DNA of 9,526 bases from Clostridiaceae bacterium. GTDB taxonomy: Bacteria > Bacillota > Clostridia > DSM-8532. The notes below the pieces were generated by a model. It saw only the letters and a program-made list of their open reading frames with translations, was not told where the DNA came from and made no database searches. Below, piece after piece: positions 1 through 6,226 of the stretch. Location of the stretch: the NCBI GenBank assembly GCA_012842645.1, contig DUSJ01000379.1:1-9526 (forward strand), written 5' to 3'. The translations under genes and the position numbers were made by a program. Numbering within the stretch: position 1 is the first letter of the stretch; each line of letters opens with the position of its first letter.

Positions 1-91
1 CAACAGCTTTCGCGGCATAAACGCTTAGGCTATTGTCTCATTAGCTACCGTTTGATGACCGAGGTAATTTACACACTAATTTGGACTTGAC
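1..91. mobile_element. Terminal end of an IS256 (Mutator)-family insertion sequence, partial
   Basis: Read on the minus strand from about position 91 leftwards, the sequence GTCAAGTCC-aaattagt-GTGTAAA closely resembles the terminal inverted repeat of IS256-family elements, whose outer end carries AAGTCC followed about nine bases later by GTGTAAA (recalled family knowledge, not a search). The outer tip lies exactly where the adjacent serine recombinase stops resembling its family, as expected if the IS inserted into that gene. The body of the IS, including its transposase, would lie left of the window. The short open stretches in 1-60 were too short for me to recognise as transposase N- or C-terminus. 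No second copy of this repeat is present in the window. The exact tip could be off by a few bases. Confidence 0.6.
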
Positions 92-1153
92 TTTTTCCAG
101 GTATTCAATTACAATATTTTCTACATAGTTTTTATTTATCGCTTTCATATCACAGGTTTTGGTCCTTTTCCTGGTAGAACACTCATAGCTTGCATAAATT
201 TCTTTATTCCTACCGGCGCGTCTCCTGTTGCCAACCATAGCACCACCGCATTTGCCGCAATATATTAAACCTGATAACAGGTATGTTTCCTTTGCTTTAT
301 TGGCTGCCGGTCCTCTTTTATTTTTCTTCATTCTCGCCTGCACCGCTTTCCATGTCTTATCATCGATGATTCTGGGCATGCCGCCCTCGATTTTGATAAT
401 CTCGTCTTCGCTTTTATTTTTATGATTATTGCGCTTTCCTTCGGCGTCTTTACTTGCAGATCTATTGAATATATAAACTCCCCGATACTTTTCATTTTTA
501 AGTATATCATGTATGCTGTTCTTTCCGAAAGGCCGACCGGTTTGAGTCCTGTGTTCTCCATTATTCAGGGCGTGTATGATATCGCTGTACCCTTTGCCCG
601 CAGCGTACATTTCAAATATCATTCTTACCGCCCGAGCTTCGTTCTCATTGATTACATACGTTTTGTCCTCGGCCACATCATACCCCAGCGGTGGTTTGCC
701 CCCGGTGTGCCTGCATTTCAGGGCCGTTTCCTTCATTCCCTTCATTGTCTCCCTGGCTAGGTTCCGTGAATAGTATTCGGCCATACCCTCCAGGACGGAT
801 TCCAGGATGATTGATTCAGGGCTATCATCAAGGTGCTCAAGCACAGATATAAGCCTAACGCCGTTCTTTCGGAGCTGCCGCTTGTAGAAAGCGGAATCAT
901 ATCTATCACGGCTAAAACGGTCCAGTTTGTGAACAATGACAGAAGAAAAAAGACCCATAGAGCTGTCCTGTATCATCTGCAGGAAGCCGGGTCTGTCGTC
1001 AGTGGTTGCACTCCGGGCCTCATCAGTGTATATCTTTACGAGCTGTATATCGTTTTTCTGGCAATACTCACGAATAGCGCGAATTTGAGCCTCAATGCTC
1101 TCCTCGCGTTGGTTGTCGCTACTGTAGCGTGCGTATGCTGCTGCTTTAGTCAT
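41..1153 (-). CDS. Large serine recombinase (site-specific integrase), C-terminus replaced by IS end
   Basis: This is a site-specific DNA recombinase of the large serine family, which integrates and excises prophages and integrative elements through a 5'-phosphoserine intermediate. Counting from the ATG at 1162, the resolvase domain spans about residues 7-150, with ARYSSDNQ (nucleophile probably S14) and HKLDRFSRD at 78-86. The recombinase (DNA-binding) domain spans about 155-255, and a zinc ribbon has C302, C305, C328 and C337. I prefer the ATG at 1153: GAAGGG sits nine bases before it but directly abuts the ATG at 1162. Family members usually run to about 500 residues, with a coiled-coil segment after the ribbon. 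Here family-like sequence ends at K357 (YLEK), and the last 16 codons come from the apparent IS end. The protein is probably inactive or impaired in integration or excision. It lies directly after the FxLYD gene, in one transcription unit. Confidence 0.9.
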   Translation of the reverse strand: MTKAAAYARYSSDNQREESIEAQIRAIREYCQKNDIQLVKIYTDEARSATTDDRPGFLQMIQDSSMGLFSSVIVHKLDRFSRDRYDSAFYKRQLRKNGVRLISVLEHLDDSPESIILESVLEGMAEYYSRNLARETMKGMKETALKCRHTGGKPPLGYDVAEDKTYVINENEARAVRMIFEMYAAGKGYSDIIHALNNGEHRTQTGRPFGKNSIHDILKNEKYRGVYIFNRSASKDAEGKRNNHKNKSEDEIIKIEGGMPRIIDDKTWKAVQARMKKNKRGPAANKAKETYLLSGLIYCGKCGGAMVGNRRRAGRNKEIYASYECSTRKRTKTCDMKAINKNYVENIVIEYLEKVKSKLVCKLPRSSNGS

Positions 1154-1166
1154 TTGTTCCATCCCT

Positions 1167-2009
1167 TCAATTTACAATTGTATCAACTTGTACCTTGACC
1201 GATTTCGCGTTAGAGAAGTCTCCACTAGCCATTGCCGAATAGGTTTTTGTATCGCCTGCGTTTAAATCGTTAACAGCACCTACGGCAGTTCCTAAAAGTT
1301 TCCCATTTTCATCATAAAAGCCAACAACTATTGTAAATGAGTGAGATTTATTGTCTGTATTTTTTGCTTCTCCTTCTACAATGGTAACTCCCATATTTGT
1401 ATTCATGATAGTATTTGAAAATTCAATGGGTATTTCCTTATTACTCTCAGTCGAAACCATAGTGTCAACCTGTACTTTATATTTTGCCGCATTTGAGAAA
1501 TCGCCTGTGCCCATCGCAGAGAATATTTTCATATCTCCACCGTTTAAATCATTAACAGCTCCAACGGCGGTCCCAAGTAATTTGTCATTCTCATCGTAGA
1601 AGCTAACTTTTAAGGTAAAACTGTGTGCTTTTGTGTCGTTATTGATTGCTTCTCCATTAACAGTTGTTACACCTAAATTATTGCTAAAAACAACATTCTT
1701 GAACTCGATGACAGGCTTATTTTCTTTAGCAGTGCTATCAGGCTTTGTTGTTTGTTCATTCTGAGATGCCGATGGAGAGTCAGATTGAGATGCGACAGAA
1801 GGAGTAGTATTATTAGCTGTAATATTTTTTATAGATTCATTCCCATTGCCTTTCGGTAAAATAGCGATAAAGAAAACTAAAAATATTACTGACAGTGCTA
1901 TCCTTGGAAACAGCTTGTATTTTTTCTGAGTCCACAAAAGAATGATGCCTAGCGGTGCAAACAAGATGAGAGATAACCAAATAAACCAATTCCTTTGGTA
2001 AAATTTCAT
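1167..2009 (-). CDS. Membrane-anchored protein with two tandem FxLYD-like domains
   Basis: A 280-residue protein of unknown specific function. Two hydrophobic segments (about 7-26 and 36-52), separated by a basic KKYK loop, form an N-terminal membrane hairpin. A Ser/Thr/Asn/Gln-rich linker (about 54-98) follows, then two copies of one domain at about 101-185 and 195-279. Both contain FYDEN, KLLGTAVGAVNDLN, GDFSNA and KVQVDT, which fits the FxLYD-type beta-sandwich found in exported Firmicute proteins. The repeats are probably extracytoplasmic. The start is well supported by AAGGAGGA about eight bases upstream. It sits 44 bases after the ImmA gene and just ahead of the recombinase gene, a slot where prophages often carry an exported or lipoprotein-like accessory gene. 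A role in superinfection exclusion or envelope modification is possible but is only inferred from position. Confidence 0.8.
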   Translation of the reverse strand: MKFYQRNWFIWLSLILFAPLGIILLWTQKKYKLFPRIALSVIFLVFFIAILPKGNGNESIKNITANNTTPSVASQSDSPSASQNEQTTKPDSTAKENKPVIEFKNVVFSNNLGVTTVNGEAINNDTKAHSFTLKVSFYDENDKLLGTAVGAVNDLNGGDMKIFSAMGTGDFSNAAKYKVQVDTMVSTESNKEIPIEFSNTIMNTNMGVTIVEGEAKNTDNKSHSFTIVVGFYDENGKLLGTAVGAVNDLNAGDTKTYSAMASGDFSNAKSVKVQVDTIVN

Positions 2010-2053
2010 GACAATTCCTCCTTATCACATTATGGATATATTTTTTAATAAAT

Positions 2054-2509
2054 TTAAATATTTTTATAAACTCCGGGTGGGTCAAAGTAAATTACGTAGC
2101 TTCCACGCTTTTTGAAATTACCATACATTGCATTATAAGTAGCAAAAGCGGATCTTAAAAAATCCTCAGTTACTCCGATATATTCAGCCAGCTCATACAT
2201 GTTTCTACATCCGGCTTCAAAGGCTTGTATAATCCTTTTGAGTGTCACAAGCCGCTTTACAGCCCAGCGACGGGCTTTTACCTCTTGCTTTCTGTTATTT
2301 GTATCTGAGGTATCAATGATATTACCGCACGATGTATAATAATGGCCGAGTTCTTCTGCTAGTACGCATGTTTTTTCAGATGTGGTTGAAATGTTTTTGT
2401 TAATTGCTATGATACCATCACAGTAAAGTCCTTTGATTTTTCCTTTGAGAGATAACGACAAAACTTCAATATTTTCTCTTTCAGCTTCTTGAAGCAGTCT
2501 TTCGTACAT
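2054..2509 (-). CDS. ImmA/IrrE-family metallopeptidase (phage immunity type)
   Basis: A 151-residue protein of the ImmA/IrrE family. ImmA of ICEBs1 cleaves its cognate Xre repressor ImmR to derepress the mobile element, and this gene lies in the same unit as an Xre repressor. The motif LAEELGHYYTS is at residues 50-60 and RKQEVKARRWA at about 73-83, the latter supplying the third glutamate. As in many phage-encoded members, the first His of HExxH is Glu (EELGH), so classical zinc chemistry is not guaranteed. The frame opens further up with a TTG at 2551, but I chose the ATG at 2509. GAGG lies nine bases upstream, the protein then begins MYERLLQEA as relatives do, and the TTG falls at or before the predicted transcription start. 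The protein contains a single intact domain with no signal peptide. Confidence 0.85.
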   Translation of the reverse strand: MYERLLQEAERENIEVLSLSLKGKIKGLYCDGIIAINKNISTTSEKTCVLAEELGHYYTSCGNIIDTSDTNNRKQEVKARRWAVKRLVTLKRIIQAFEAGCRNMYELAEYIGVTEDFLRSAFATYNAMYGNFKKRGSYVIYFDPPGVYKNI

Positions 2510-2551
2510 TACTGTAAACCTCACATAAATTATGTTAATTTTTTTGTTCAA

Positions 2552-2580
2552 GTTATATCTTTACAGTAAGCTTTTTTCAA
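2552..2580 (-). promoter_or_regulatory. Predicted sigma-A promoter of the immA-like gene
   Basis: On the minus strand TTGAAA (2580-2575) is separated by exactly 17 bases from TATAAC (2557-2552), five of six matches to each vegetative hexamer. Transcription would start near 2545, giving a leader of about 36 bases to the ATG at 2509. The peptidase, FxLYD and recombinase genes could therefore be expressed independently of the repressor and DUF3800 genes. This is prediction from sequence only. Confidence 0.6.
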
Positions 2581-2648
2581 TAAGTGATACTCCCAAAAAT
2601 TACCATTGATTTTTCGAATATTTTTTAGTAAAATATAATTGCTTGGTC

Positions 2649-2678
2649 GGCCCGGTATTAGTCGCCGGTAAACCGGCC
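2649..2678. repeat. GC-rich nested inverted repeat between the DUF3800 and immA-like genes
   Basis: GGCCCGGT (2649-2656) pairs imperfectly with ACCGGCC (2672-2678), and inside it GCCGGTAAACCGGC (2664-2677) is itself a perfect short palindrome, so two mutually exclusive hairpins are possible. It lies 20 bases after the stop codon of the DUF3800 gene. It could end the repressor-DUF3800 transcript, but no T-run follows immediately on that strand. On the plus strand TTTTT follows eight bases after the stem, but no plus-strand gene ends here. The GC-rich block stands out sharply from its AT-rich surroundings. Confidence 0.4.
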
Positions 2679-2697
2679 TTGCTTACTTTTTGGCGAT

Positions 2698-3420
2698 TTA
2701 TCTTCTAACAACGCCATAAGGATCAGCGTAATGAGCTTTCTTATTAAGTATTGGATCTAAAATTTCAAAAGCTGTATCAAGGTCATATTTTTTAATTTTC
2801 TCAGTGGGATAATCTTTTCTAAGCAAAGCAAAAGCTACGAAATCGGCACATTGAATAAAATAGTCATCTTTTGAATCTCTGAAAAAGACATCTGCTATGA
2901 TCTTATCAACAGTTATGTTTTTGGTCTTATGTAAGTCTTCCCACGCACCAAACATGCTCGGTATTGGATTAAAAACCCGCATTTTTCGAATAGCTCGCTT
3001 AATTCTGGTTTCGTCTCCTTTATCAAAAATAACGATCCCTTCTTCTTGTTTATCTAATAAAGAACGGTTTATTCGATTTATTATCCTGTCTACTGCATCG
3101 TCATATGAAGGAAGTGCAACATTAATACATTCAACACCATAGCATTCAAACCATGCTAACGTCCGAAGGCACTTTTTGAATATTTCAGCGCGTTCCCATT
3201 TACTTACTATTCGGTTACCCAATTTTCCGCGACCTGCCAAAAATTCTGTTGCGTGCAATTCTTTAGCTAATCGTATTCCATATTCGTCCTTTAAATATTT
3301 TCTAAATCGCTTTAATGTATTAAAAACTTCATTCCAATAATGGGATGGAACCCCAATTGCTGTGAAAATATGAATATTTACATTTTGATCCCCAGAATCA
3401 TCAATATAATAAATATACAT
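2698..3420 (-). CDS. DUF3800 domain protein (predicted RNase H-like nuclease fold)
   Basis: A 240-residue protein that fits the DUF3800 family, which is common on phages and other mobile or accessory DNA. The family is predicted to have an RNase H-like fold with a metal-binding acidic cluster, and its biological role is not established. Visible hallmarks are MYIYYIDDSGD at the N-terminus, KELHATEF (about 53-60), IVIFDKGDE (about 129-137) and FIQCADFVAFALLR (188-201), where relatives have the Q-x-AD-x-x-A signature. It is full length, with no signal peptide or membrane segment. The frame could start with a GTG at 3432, but the ATG at 3420 puts the family's N-terminal strand at residue 1, with GGGGTG nine bases upstream. 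It follows the repressor gene by 24 bases and is probably cotranscribed, so it would be expressed in the repressed state. This suggests an accessory or defence cargo role (inference). Confidence 0.8.
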   Translation of the reverse strand: MYIYYIDDSGDQNVNIHIFTAIGVPSHYWNEVFNTLKRFRKYLKDEYGIRLAKELHATEFLAGRGKLGNRIVSKWERAEIFKKCLRTLAWFECYGVECINVALPSYDDAVDRIINRINRSLLDKQEEGIVIFDKGDETRIKRAIRKMRVFNPIPSMFGAWEDLHKTKNITVDKIIADVFFRDSKDDYFIQCADFVAFALLRKDYPTEKIKKYDLDTAFEILDPILNKKAHYADPYGVVRR

Positions 3421-3444
3421 TGACAATTGCACCCCACGTTTTGC

Positions 3445-3774
3445 CTAAGAACTACTTTTATTGCCTTTTTGTTTTCTTTTCATCTTTACAAACTCTTTAA
3501 ACCTCTCTATCTCTTCCAACTCTTCCTCAGTCCATTCCTCACCGTCGTGGTGGGCGGCAATGGTTTCGATGGGGTCCGGTTTAATTTGCAAAAGAGCATC
3601 AGCAGACACACCGTAAAGCTCGGCCATGCTTTTCAGCAACTTTGTATCAGGGTCTCTCACATCTCTTTCATAGTTGGAAAGAGCCTGAAAAGTTATGCCT
3701 AGATGCTTCGCGGCTTCTTCCTGTGTTAATCCTTTATTTAATCTGGCAACTTTTAATCTTTTACCTAAACTCAT
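3445..3774 (-). CDS. Xre/cI-like helix-turn-helix repressor of the mobile element
   Basis: A 109-residue DNA-binding protein that probably maintains the element's quiescent state. The Xre-type HTH (HTH_3) occupies about residues 6-61, with KGLTQEEAAKHLGIT, the recognition-helix region FQALSNYERDVRDP and the closing helices ELYGVSADALL. The C-terminal third is an acidic then basic helix (EEWTEEELEEIERFKEF, then KMKRKQK). It has no LexA-like peptidase domain, so induction would rely on a partner, plausibly the ImmA-type peptidase encoded two genes downstream, as ImmR/ImmA do in ICEBs1. I chose the ATG at 3774, because AAGGAG lies six bases upstream and relatives start just before the HTH. An in-frame ATG at 3807 adds 11 unlike residues. 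It heads the minus-strand unit, and its presumed divergent partner (cro-like) is missing. Confidence 0.88.
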   Translation of the reverse strand: MSLGKRLKVARLNKGLTQEEAAKHLGITFQALSNYERDVRDPDTKLLKSMAELYGVSADALLQIKPDPIETIAAHHDGEEWTEEELEEIERFKEFVKMKRKQKGNKSSS

Positions 3775-3823
3775 AAGGCGCTCCTTGCAATTTGCTGTTA
3801 ACATCATTTTACATCAACTCTCC

Positions 3824-3873
3824 GTTTAGTTAAAGTTTTTCAACAAAAAGTTTAATTTAGGGGTTGACTAAAC
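3824..3873. promoter_or_regulatory. Probable repressor operator region with inverted repeat
   Basis: GTTTAGTTAA (3824-3833) and TTGACTAAAC (3864-3873) are inverted copies matching at 9 of 10 positions. A related AGTTTAATTTAG lies between them (3849-3860). They flank the upstream region of the Xre repressor gene, where such repressors bind to control themselves and a divergent promoter. TTGACT (3864-3869) also looks like the -35 of a plus-strand promoter, but no -10 sits 16-18 bases downstream. This is consistent with the divergent side having been lost at the junction with the chemoreceptor fragment. Confidence 0.45.
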
Positions 3874-3876
3874 AAA

Positions 3877-5252
3877 ATGTTTATGTTGGCTGTTAACGCC
3901 ACTTACCGTACGGTAAGGGGAGAAATCATAAAAATGGTAGAAAACGGCGATTTTTATCTTGCTGCACAGCTCTACGACCAGGAAGCCATTGTTCTTCTTG
4001 AAGAAGTGTTTGATTATTTGTCACAGATAGTCGAGTTGAACGACCAGGCAGTCATTGATGTAATGGCTGCCAACAGGGCGGAATACCGCCGTTCATTTAT
4101 TATGCAGCGGTATTTTTATCGACTGCTCTTCTGATAGGTATAGCGTTGGCTTTTATTCTGACAAGGACAACTGTCGGCCCGATCGCTGTCCTGGTAAAGA
4201 ATGCGCTCCATATGGCCGAAGGAGACTTTACCCGTCAGGTTCCCGAGCGCTTAAAACATCGAAAAGATGAGATGGGTATGCTGGCTAATGCTTTTTCCGA
4301 GATGAATATAAAGGTCGGTCATATGCTTAAAAGTGTATCGGAATCGGTTGAGGCGACCAGCGCAGCAAGCGAGGAACTTTCCGCCACTGCTGAGGAAGTA
4401 AGCGCCCAGGGAGAAAGTGTTTCTTCCTCCGTTCAGCAAATAGCTGCCGGGATGGAAGAAATCAGCGCTTCCATAGAGGAAGTCGCTGCGTCCAGTCATG
4501 AAATCAGAAGCAAGTTCAGGGATATGGAGAAAGAAGCCAGAGAAAGTGAGACAAAAGTCGCTGAAATAAGAAAAAGAGCGGAATCAATGAAGAATACAGC
4601 CCGTCTTTCAAAGCAAATCGCCCATGATATCTATGATCAAAAGCAACAGGAAATAAAACAGGCCATCGATGAGATGAAGATCGTGGAGGAAGTAACAAGA
4701 ATGGCTGATGTTATTACGCAAATAGCCGGGCAGACAAATCTCCTGGCTTTGAATGCGGCTATTGAGGCTTCCCATGCAGGAGAAAACGGGCGGGGTTTTG
4801 CAGTTGTCGCCGAGGAAGTACGCAAACTGGCAGAAAGTTCAGCTGTTACAGCCCGTGAAATACATCATATAATCCAGCAGGTGAAGTCTGCCGCTCTGAA
4901 ACTTACATGCAATACTGAAGAAACACTTAAGTTTATCGATGACAAGGTTACGCCCGACTATGACATGCTGGAAAAGACCGGTGAGCAATATGCCGAAGAT
5001 GCTGAATTTGTGGAAAGATTCGCTTCCGGATTCGCCGCTGCGGCATCCCGGATCGCTGCTATGATGGAAGATATCGGAAAGTCCATCGACAGCGTGGCCG
5101 CCACCGTTGAAGAAGCTGCCTCATCAACCGAAGAGATAAGTAATAGTACCATGGAAACAGCAAAAGCATTGGATGAAGTGGCAGGAACAGCTCAGTCACA
5201 AGCCGAAATGGCTGAAAAACTACAAAATTTGATATCAAAATTCAGGTTATAA
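3877..5252 (+). pseudogene. Methyl-accepting chemotaxis protein, 5'-truncated and frameshifted
   Basis: Remnant of a chemoreceptor that signalled to CheA/CheW. The first piece (ATG 3877, stop 4134) holds the last helix of a four-helix-bundle-type sensor domain. After RRSFI a one-base loss at about 4101 shifts the frame. Restoring one T gives [17 protein letters not shown], the second membrane segment, continuing into the open frame that runs to 5252. That frame encodes a HAMP domain ([20 protein letters not shown] onward) and a long coiled-coil signalling domain. Its hairpin tip [19 protein letters not shown], then [19 protein letters not shown], is almost canonical, though ASHAGE replaces the usual AARAGE. 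With the frame repaired there are about 458 residues. Normal family members also have a first membrane segment and a full sensor domain, missing here because an in-frame stop lies at 3865-3867, next to the mobile-element sequence. An internal TTG at 4146 could in principle start a cytoplasmic fragment, but no clear ribosome site was seen. Confidence 0.85.
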
Positions 5253-5257
5253 AAAAC

Positions 5258-5283
5258 AGGGGATTGCTTCAAGACAATCCCCT
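5258..5283. terminator. Bidirectional rho-independent terminator
   Basis: GGGGATTG (5259-5266), an eight-base loop and CAATCCCC (5275-5282) form a perfect stem, extended by an A-T pair. The plus strand then reads TTTATATATA. The minus strand reads T6 just after the stem, apart from TG. It lies six bases after the chemoreceptor stop and about 20 bases after the phosphatase stop, so it serves both convergent genes. Confidence 0.88.
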
Positions 5284-5303
5284 TTATATATACTCCGGAT
5301 TTG

Positions 5304-6071
5304 TCATTCGGGAACAAGGCTGTACTCCCGCAGCCTTTTTTTCATATCCTCTGTTATGTAAAGTTCTTTTGCCAAGAAAGAATCAATGCTGCCATACTTT
5401 TCTGAAATGGCGTCAAGAGCCGCCTGCAGATAATTCCTGTCGGCTATGAAGGCTTTACGGACCTTTTGGGCCACTTCCCTGTTCCTGCTGTGCAGCAGGA
5501 TAAGGCAGTAGTATTTCATGGCTTCAAGGTTTACTGCTCGGTTGGTCATCAGGTAATCCTCGAAAATCGTTTCGATATCTGCATCCAGCAAATACAGGAA
5601 CAATGCCGATACGATCCCGCACCTGTCTTTGCCTACCGTGCAATGCCACAGTACAGGACCTTTTTCATATGCCCGGAAAATAGCTTGAAACACCTGCCTC
5701 AGGGCATTTACCGAGAAATCGTCCGTTACGATGCCGCGATACAGTTCTTCCATGTTCGGTATATGGAACTTCTGCCTCGTTTCCTCTTCGTGGGTTATTC
5801 CAAAAACACTGTCGTCAAATATGGGAATGCTTATATAATCTACATTATCCGGGACGATGTCCGGCTTCTCCGATATTTCCATTTTGGTCCGAAGATCGAT
5901 AACCGTTTTCAGTTTATATTCATCGTACAGGATTTTGACATCTTTGGGAGCAAGGTCATGAAGAACACTGCTCCGGAAAAACAGGCCATTCTTTATTTTA
6001 TAGCCGCTTCGGTTGACAATGTCGCTGAAATCCCTGATATTCCTTACAGACCTGAGCTTTATACGACCCAT
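5304..6071 (-). CDS. Tyrosine-protein phosphatase, PtpB/LipA-like (Y_phosphatase3)
   Basis: A 255-residue cytoplasmic phosphatase of the PTP/DSP superfamily, atypical bacterial PtpB-like branch. These hydrolyse phosphotyrosine and sometimes phosphoserine/threonine or phosphoinositides through a phosphocysteine intermediate. The signature HCTVGKDRCG lies at about residues 143-152, with nucleophile C144 and phosphate-binding R150. The family usually has HCxxGKDRTG, so the Thr after the Arg is Cys here. The N-terminal NIRDFSDI matches the family's NxRDxG motif, followed by FRSS and TVIDLRTKMEI. I chose the ATG at 6071, where AAAGGTG is correctly spaced; an in-frame GTG at 6077 overlaps that site. 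The physiological substrate is unknown. It follows the C-S lyase gene by about 155 bases on the same strand and ends at a shared bidirectional terminator. Confidence 0.87.
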   Translation of the reverse strand: MGRIKLRSVRNIRDFSDIVNRSGYKIKNGLFFRSSVLHDLAPKDVKILYDEYKLKTVIDLRTKMEISEKPDIVPDNVDYISIPIFDDSVFGITHEEETRQKFHIPNMEELYRGIVTDDFSVNALRQVFQAIFRAYEKGPVLWHCTVGKDRCGIVSALFLYLLDADIETIFEDYLMTNRAVNLEAMKYYCLILLHSRNREVAQKVRKAFIADRNYLQAALDAISEKYGSIDSFLAKELYITEDMKKRLREYSLVPE

Positions 6072-6134
6072 CAGCACACCTTTTGTTTCCTGATTCGATA
6101 CATAAATATTCTATCATATAGTAGCTTAATGTAC

Positions 6135-6186
6135 CACGGGGACGGCAGAGCGCGAAAACTGGCCGCTCCGCTATCCGTGCTCCGCT
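6135..6186. repeat. Structured GC-rich intergenic repeat with GGGGACGG core
   Basis: CACGG (6135-6139) pairs with CCGTG (6175-6179), enclosing GAGCG (6148-6152) paired with CGCTC (6164-6168). GCTCCGCT occurs twice (6165-6172 and 6179-6186). The block contains GGGGACGG (6138-6145), the same core as in the repeat after cysK. It lies between the C-S lyase and phosphatase genes and may be a degraded dispersed repeat or a weak terminator. No T-run follows on the minus strand. Confidence 0.3.
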
Positions 6187-6226
6187 TAAATCGCATGCAG
6201 GCAAGCTGTTTAACGGCAAATGAGCT

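Noticed and set aside
422..760. Plus-strand open frames opposite the serine recombinase
   Set aside because: They are shadows of a well-supported recombinase frame with resolvase and zinc-ribbon motifs.
2510..2551. Upstream TTG start for the ImmA-type gene
   Set aside because: It lies at or before the predicted transcription start and adds residues the family does not have; the ATG at 2509 has a ribosome site.
3794..3897. GCTGTTAAC at 3794-3802 and 3889-3897 as possible attachment-site direct repeats
   Set aside because: Both copies lie on the same side of the element around the junction, nine bases is close to chance level, and no copy was seen near the left end.
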